A stretch of 64,000 nt of DNA from Dipylidium caninum (taxonomy: Eukaryota; Platyhelminthes; Cestoda; Cyclophyllidea; Dipylidiidae): contig QEYB01001312.1 in the NCBI GenBank assembly GCA_017562135.1, forward strand, positions 930,001 to 994,000. Direction: 5' to 3'. Positions within the stretch are counted from its first letter, which is position 1. Every line of letters starts with the position of its first letter. Positions 57,701-64,000 of the stretch are shown here, in pieces. Made by a program: the position numbers and the translations under genes. The notes below the pieces were generated by a model that saw only the letters and a program-made list of their open reading frames with translations, searched no databases and was not told the origin of the DNA.

Positions 57701-60540
57701 TCCTTAGAGGTCGTCCCAGGTCCTGGTGACGGATGCGGCACTATCAATGCCCAAGTCTTTGGCCTCACTAGCTGTTAAAGTAATGGTGACCGGTGAAGCC
57801 ATTAATTTTCCCCTCCATTTGTCCTACGTCTCCTTCTTTATACCAACCTCTGTGCAACAATTTTACCGAAGGTGAAGGCGCCCGGTAAGACTCGCGTTCG
57901 GGAAGCCTTTACGTGGCGATGACCACGTCTTCCTCAGCAAACTCCGCCTCTAACTTTCTCTCAGTTATTTAAGTAGATCATTAAGTATTAGACTAAAACA
58001 ACTGAAAATTTTGGGGGTTGTGAGGGTCCGTGACAAGGCCGAGCCTGCACGAGGAAACTTGTATTAACTTCGGGTGGAAGGCAGCATTCTATGCTTCCTT
58101 TGTGGGTGTAAATTCTAGACTAACAGTCTGCCCGATTAGCCTTCATTGACGTCAGGTCCCGTTTAACCTTCCTTTCGCCTTCTTGTCAATGCACATTGGC
58201 GGCAATCTCGAGGTTTTCGTCACCTATAAACTACCCACGACTCCGTGAAGCGATTTAACTTAAAGTCACATCATTGGAAACACCAAGAAGGCAGAAAAAA
58301 TAGGCTCTAGGCCTTCGACATTCTTATCAGCTCTCTCAACAGTCAACTGAGATGATCTGCAACAGGAGCCGTGGGTTTGCTGTCCAGCTCCTAAACCGCA
58401 TTTCTCTTTCTCATTTTACATCTGACCAGATGTCCCAGCCAAATTTTTACTCGTCTTCGCTCCCTCCCCGTCTACTCCTCAGGTAATTTACTGCGAAAGC
58501 TGTGTTAGTGCCAATTTTGAGCCGGAAATGTACGTTACCTTCAAGTTCATCCCAGCTCGTTCTCCTCACCCTTCTTGAGCGATAAATTACAGCCTCCCTG
58601 GCTAAACAAAACTTAAAGAAACTAACTTCCTTAAATCGTGCATGCGGCTAAGAAAAAGCCTAAAGAATAGGGTGTCAAAAACCCCACTGTCTGCATCCTA
58701 CCGCCTCAGGTGAGCGGAGACTAGGGATGAAAACATGAGAAGGGGGCAAATGGAGGCACAAGGCAGAGGAGTGTCGTTTGTCATGTGGACAGGCTTTTGT
58801 TGTCCTTGTAATCTTCAGGTGGCCTCCGAACACGGCGACTCGGACGTGGCTGTTGCTCCTCTTCCACCGCGCAGGCCAGTTGCGCCTGAGTCTAGACGTT
58901 GCGTTGTCCGATCACTTCGTCCGCTTCTCATAGAAATCCGGGAGTGGCGAGGTTGAGGGAGACGGTGTTTGGTTTGATTATCTTCACAAATACACCTCCC
59001 CGAAGGGGACAAGTTGATAGCACAGAAGCGAAGTTACCCCTGCTGACAAACGCACTTCTTCTCTTCGAGGCTTCTTCTGGCTCACTGGCGATGAGCCAAT
59101 CAGAGGAATCCGCTCACGCATTTGCGACAATTCCCGTCGCCTTCGTAGCCTCCGGCCACTGTTGCGGACATTTTGCTGTTCAATGCAAAAACTCGCTTGT
59201 TGAAAAAAACGCAGTGATTCCATTTCTTTCATGGGTCAGAGGTTGGGCGGAAACAGGACACGTTTGACTGAGGAATGCGAGTTATCGAGTCGTTGGTGAA
59301 TAGTCCAACGATTTTGTGCCGTAATCTTGGAAACTCGCACAGTCTTTCTTCCTTACATGAATCCTAAGAAGTTTTTGCTACCAAATGAAATTGGTCACAA
59401 TTTAATCGGCCTCGTTCCATTACCAAAAGTGAGTTTTGCGTAGAACTGAAGGCCCGTAAAATGCTGGAGCTCCGGCGAACAGTAAACTGCCCAACCCCTT
59501 CAACACGACCTGGCAGGCTGACAGCTTTACGCGGTCTCGCACTAGAGTGGGGTTTCAGATGCATGGAACGGCATATAACTTTATCTCCAGAAGGTAACTT
59601 GAATGGGAATCTGTTGTTTAAACGGAACAACTCATTAGTCCCAAAGCATACAGCGTCAGGTCCTGCGAGCTGACATCAGAGTCTGATGTGTGACGCTGAG
59701 GTGATGCCCAGCAGGAGGATGACGCTCAGTTGAACGCAACGCAAGAAGCTTGTCTGCGGGAGAGACATTTTCACTGCGGGATGCGATTATAGACCTTTGA
59801 GTTCTGCCAGAAGCGCGATTTGTGCCCAGTTTGCCTCAGCGGATGGAGACCCTTCTCAGCGGAGGCTGACTCAACAGATAAAATTAAGATTTAATGCAGA
59901 AATACGTGTTTACCACGGCGCCTTAGCGAGTACCAACTCTGCCACCTCCTTTCAGGCTCTCTTCTCTCCCACTCCGAACATCGGCCACCCAACCACCTCG
60001 GCCCGGACGATTTCCAGTCTGAAGAGGCGAGAGACAGCCCTCGCTTTCGGCCAGCAACAAACGCTTCAGGACTTGTGGAGGCGCGGAATGCGAAGAAGAG
60101 AGTCGTCCACTCGGTCACACCCTCAGCGATTGGGGTTAGAGCGGCAGGAGATCATGTCGTCGCAGTGAATGCTCGGTTCCCGTTAGTCGCGCCTTCGTGG
60201 CAGTGAATGAGTCCGCTGTTTAAGTAATCTGACAACTTTCGAAGATTCGCGGCTCCTGCCATTTGTCTCTAATTTTGAATTCGCTGCAGCATTCATCACG
60301 GGTACAACATTACGCCACACGGAGTTTTTTAGAGGTCGTTTTAGCATAAGTGCAGGGAACGTTTTTCTTACCGTTACAGTTTTAGATTAAACTCCAACAA
60401 CCGATGCGCAGCATGAATGGATTGTCGTCGTTTGGAGGGCTGAAATGGCAATAAAAATTAAGTTTTCTCATTAAAATGATCATTCTGTAACCGCAACCTA
60501 ATGTAGAGAACTAACGCAAGGAAAGACACAAGCGTCGACT
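51753..60540. other. GC-richer DNA with no recognisable gene
   Basis: Many medium-length frames occur on both strands because stops are rarer in GC-rich sequence. None shows a family motif with splice support. Stretches such as 53.2-53.6, 54.1-54.5 and 55.4-55.9 kb have open frames of 115-154 codons with overlapping frames on the other strand, typical of non-coding repeats. No reverse transcriptase or transposase motif was seen. Confidence 0.45.
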
Positions 60541-60543
60541 TTT

Positions 60544-60576
60544 CCTCCTCTCCTCCTCCTCCTCCTCCTCCTCCTC
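60544..60576. repeat. (CCT)n microsatellite
   Basis: A run of CCT/TCC triplets with one early interruption, about 33 bp. No open gene surrounds it. Confidence 0.9.
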
Positions 60577-63500
60577 AATTTTTCCATCTCCGAGGTATTG
60601 AGCTAACTAGCAGGTCAAGGACCGACACATGGCGCTGTGAGGTGGCGGAACCAAATGACTTTGTGCCAATCAAATGGATTAATGAGTCTTCAGTTTGGTC
60701 TCTGTGAAAAGTCAAAAATTAGCATTGCCAGCGTGGCGACTTTCAGGGGCTCGTCAAACTCTGTCATCCGTGGTCATGAAGTGTGTACAAAGTGATGAGT
60801 ACAGCCTGAATATTCATGTTGTTAGAGACCCCTCTTAAAATATCATTTTTTTCTGAGACTTACTCTTGTCCTCTCCCCCTCGCGCCGTCCTTAGGCCCTA
60901 CGAAAGATCTATCTTTCCAACATGACTCTTTTCATTACGCCTTACTTCACCGTTTCGTATGTACATTCATCTATTTCTTTCAAACTTGTGAATGGTCCAT
61001 TTGTCATTTCCTGTAGCAAGCGGCATGACTTATTACAAATGGGTTTTAAACTCTGCAGCAACTTTATGGCGACGCGCGGAGAGAGGCGGTCACTTGTGGG
61101 CCATAAATTGCAACTCCTCTACCTTAGGAGCTCCGACTGTGTGCTGTGCACTTTTAGCCTCAGTTTTACCAGGGGACAGCGGCAATAGCGGTGAGTCGAG
61201 GCATTGACTGCCTAGTAAAAGCGTAGGCCTTCCCGACGCACGGCTTCTCATAGGCCCATTGTCGAGTTTGGGGCTGAGAGGTCACGCTCGGACTCCCTTT
61301 GACGCGGTTTCATGGGTGCCCTCGTAATTACGCGGCCACGGGTATCGTAGACACTGTGTGCCGATGTAACAAGCGGGAAGTGGACGTATTCCCTTCTCAA
61401 AGGGCGGTTTGTTCGTTCCTTGGACAGAATAGCCTAGTTTTCCACGGTACCCAAGCGGTACTTTGATGTGTGTGGGTGGCCTGTCGGAGTGGTGACTGCC
61501 TCTTTACACAAGTGGAAATACCAACTGCCCCATCTCCAGACCGACTACCTGGTAAGTCGCGCACTTTCACTGGCCGACGTTCGCTGTCCTCGCAAATGCC
61601 TTGCTGGCCCCGAAACACCTCTTTGTTTGTGAAAACGTTAGAAGGAAATACCTCATTGAAGATTTCAACAACAATAGCCGGCGTGGTAGACGTTGAGTCA
61701 GTCAAAAGGGGAGGCACTTGCTCGGCCCTGGGTTGGCTTTACCCTCCACTCGGAGCGAACCAACAACGACAGATCGAGGAGTGTAAGATCAACCAAAGTG
61801 GCGTCGGTGGCCTCTCCTGCGTCCATTCAGCCAAGAGAATTGCATTTTTCACTTGGTCTGAGACAAGGAATTCAAGAGAAGGCAGCTCAATTCCCTGTCA
61901 GGAGGGACGGCAAGGGACTCGCCAGAAGTGTTTTCCTCATCCTCCTCCTCCCCTCCTGTCAAAGCCTTTGATCACTTCATTTGATGTTTCGGAGTGTGAG
62001 ACATGAGGCTTCGCCAATTTCAAAACTGGCTTTGGTCTTTTTTTCGCTTTACATGACTTGACGTACTTGTTATACCAGTCCACAGAATGGGAGGTTGTGC
62101 AGGTTGATGCAACTTAGCACAACAGCACCGCCAGACAATGCCTAGAGTTGATGCATAAGACAGGCAGAACTGCATCAGCATCACTGGACAGATGTGGCGG
62201 CTGAGATCTGTGGAAGGGTTGTGTGTTCGCGAGATCGCCAGCCGCTTCGCCACAGCCTGTGTTAACTCTTGAGGAGCTCCCAGACACGTAGCAATGCTTC
62301 TTAATGAAACCCACACGAATAGAGGCAAATAGCTTGGGTGAGACTCCATTTTTGATCAGTAAAAGCCCTGCAGTCCCTTGAGAAACCTTCGGACCACATA
62401 ACTACCTAACAACTGTGCCGGACAGTCCGGTCATTCTGAGGGCCGAGTAGTTCTTGGTGCGAGGAAGAGAGACCCACAATGACTCGCCGTAAAAGCTTTT
62501 AGGGAAAGACACACTATAACTTTTGGGGAGAAGAGACCGATCGCTTAATCGGATGACGTTAAAAGAATTTGGTCTGACCGCATTTAAAGTACTAAATGTG
62601 CACATTCTGAATCGTGTGCCGGAAGCCATATTTCACGGACACGAGAGCTCAGTTAGGAACCAAACGATGCACCAGTTTCATGCCTCACGGATCAGTGGGC
62701 AGAGGTTGATGAGATTCATCCCTGTGCATGGAGTTAAACAGTCTACCCTTAAATTGTACGCCTTTCATGGCGATGATGAACCGATCTCGCTCCTGTTTCC
62801 GCGATCATCAGCGACGACTGACAGCTTCTTGTCCAGTGGCCTCAACTACTCACAACTGCCCACTTCGCGGGGTGCCACTTTCCTCCTCAGCTACTTTCTC
62901 TCTTGCAGACTAAAACAGGCTAAAAATTTGGACAACCGCACAGTAGGCGCTCTTAGTTGGCCAAGTTGCCGATGGCTAACAGATTAGCGCTTGAATGGAA
63001 CGAGGTGAAAAAGGCGCGTCCGGCAAATGTGCGATCCTTGCCCCGAAAAAGTGGGAAATTTAACCCCCCCCCCGCGTAGCCTCCGAAAGAACGCCGTGTT
63101 AGCCCGGTTTTTCCCGCCGCGCACAAGTGGGGCCGCCTCCTTTCCTGCGGGTTGTGGGCGTGTCAGGTGAAAAACGCCCCTGTCGCCGATCATTCGGCGA
63201 GGAGGGAGACTGCTGATTGTTGTACACGATTTACTTCCAAATTTAATTAAAACTGTCCACCTTTTATACCTCCCGCGCTCAAACTGAGGGATGCTCAAGT
63301 CGGAACCACGGAAGCTTGTAAATCACGCAGATCCAGGAAAAGGATTTCCTCCTGATTCCCATACGGGAGCTTTCGCCAAACACTGAAGCAGTCCCGGAGC
63401 ATTGTGCCGTCCTTGGCTGATGTCCATAGTGGATGGCATTTCGTCCATGGTCCCGGAACCATGCCTTAATTGTCAAAACGTAGTTGGCGGTAAACAGTCA

Positions 63501-64000
63501 AAGAGGCATTGTTTGAAAGGAGAGTTGATAATTAGTGTAGACAACCCTCGTTAACCTCGCTCCAAATCGGTCTGCCCCACTTTTTTTTGAAGGTGGGTAA
63601 ATTTGGCACCTCTTTCGTAGGAATTTTACGCAGGATCCCCTTTACGATTCCGAGGGGAGCGAAGTAAATTTTCTTAGTGGAAATGGTGTGTGCAAGCGGC
63701 TCTAAAAGTGCTGGTCCCCCACGGAACCGTAACAAGCCGAACTTCCGAATGCCCACGAGCTAATTTCGCCTGTCAAGTAATTAACCAGAATTACATTAGT
63801 CGAGAAGGGAAATGACGTTTTTTACAAAGTACAGAAACAGTCATTCCTCATCCCATTCGCTCACCGCGTTGATTTTCATTTCGTTTCTATCGCGAAGAAA
63901 GACAAATTAACGGTTGCTGCTTATTTGGCATCAGTGAAGATATTTTTGGCTGATCAGACGATTGCTCCTGCAGTGCCGCCTGATCAGCCTAAAAGGCCCT
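60577..64000. other. No recognisable gene; several open frames of unknown status
   Basis: The longest frames are 61470-62006 (plus, 178 codons) and 62523-62987 (plus, 154 codons). Both have long overlapping frames on the minus strand and no recognisable domain or signal peptide. A run of C residues lies at about 63064-63072. The right edge ends without a visible gene. Confidence 0.4.

Overview
The window is eukaryotic nuclear DNA with small exons, GT-AG introns and no operons. The best guess is a parasitic flatworm (Platyhelminthes), most likely a tapeworm with a large, repeat-padded genome. That rests on unusually short 36-40 nt introns clustered near the 5' ends of genes, next to kilobase-sized introns further downstream, plus overall base composition. 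The species cannot be fixed from the sequence alone.

Layout. Two weak items lie at the left: a minus-strand exon at 314-534 resembling an RluA/RPUSD-type pseudouridine synthase, and a plus-strand first exon at 2736-2882 with CCAAT and TATA elements and a clean signal peptide. A diverged dispersed repeat occurs near 3.2-3.5 kb and again near 5.2-5.5 kb. From 6702 to 31784 the minus strand carries what appears to be a complete phosphorylase b kinase regulatory subunit beta gene (PHKB): 20 coding exons, 1192 predicted residues, ending in a CaaX-like CCVS. A short 305-bp divergent promoter separates it from a plus-strand three-exon gene for the chromatin-complex subunit BAP18 (32090-33826). Next, from 34285 to 44107 on the minus strand, is a complete nine-exon calpain of the CAPN5/6 (TRA-3) type, 689 residues, with a C-terminal C2 domain. 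All catalytic positions are replaced, so it is predicted to be a pseudo-protease. Divergent from it at 44998 on the plus strand is the C9orf78/TLS1 splicing-factor homologue. Its first three exons are clear; a probable last exon lies near 51.7 kb. From about 52 kb to the right end no gene could be recognised. This stretch is GC-richer and looks intergenic or repeat-derived.

Functionally the four genes are unrelated: glycogen breakdown control, chromatin, a protease-like scaffold and splicing. What ties them together is architecture. There are two head-to-head promoter pairs, minute 5' introns, and a base-composition skew that follows the direction of transcription. The most notable biology is the dead calpain.

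Method note: homology calls come from remembered family sequences compared by eye. Exon borders were chosen by requiring splice sites, reading phase and family alignment to agree. No database search was run.
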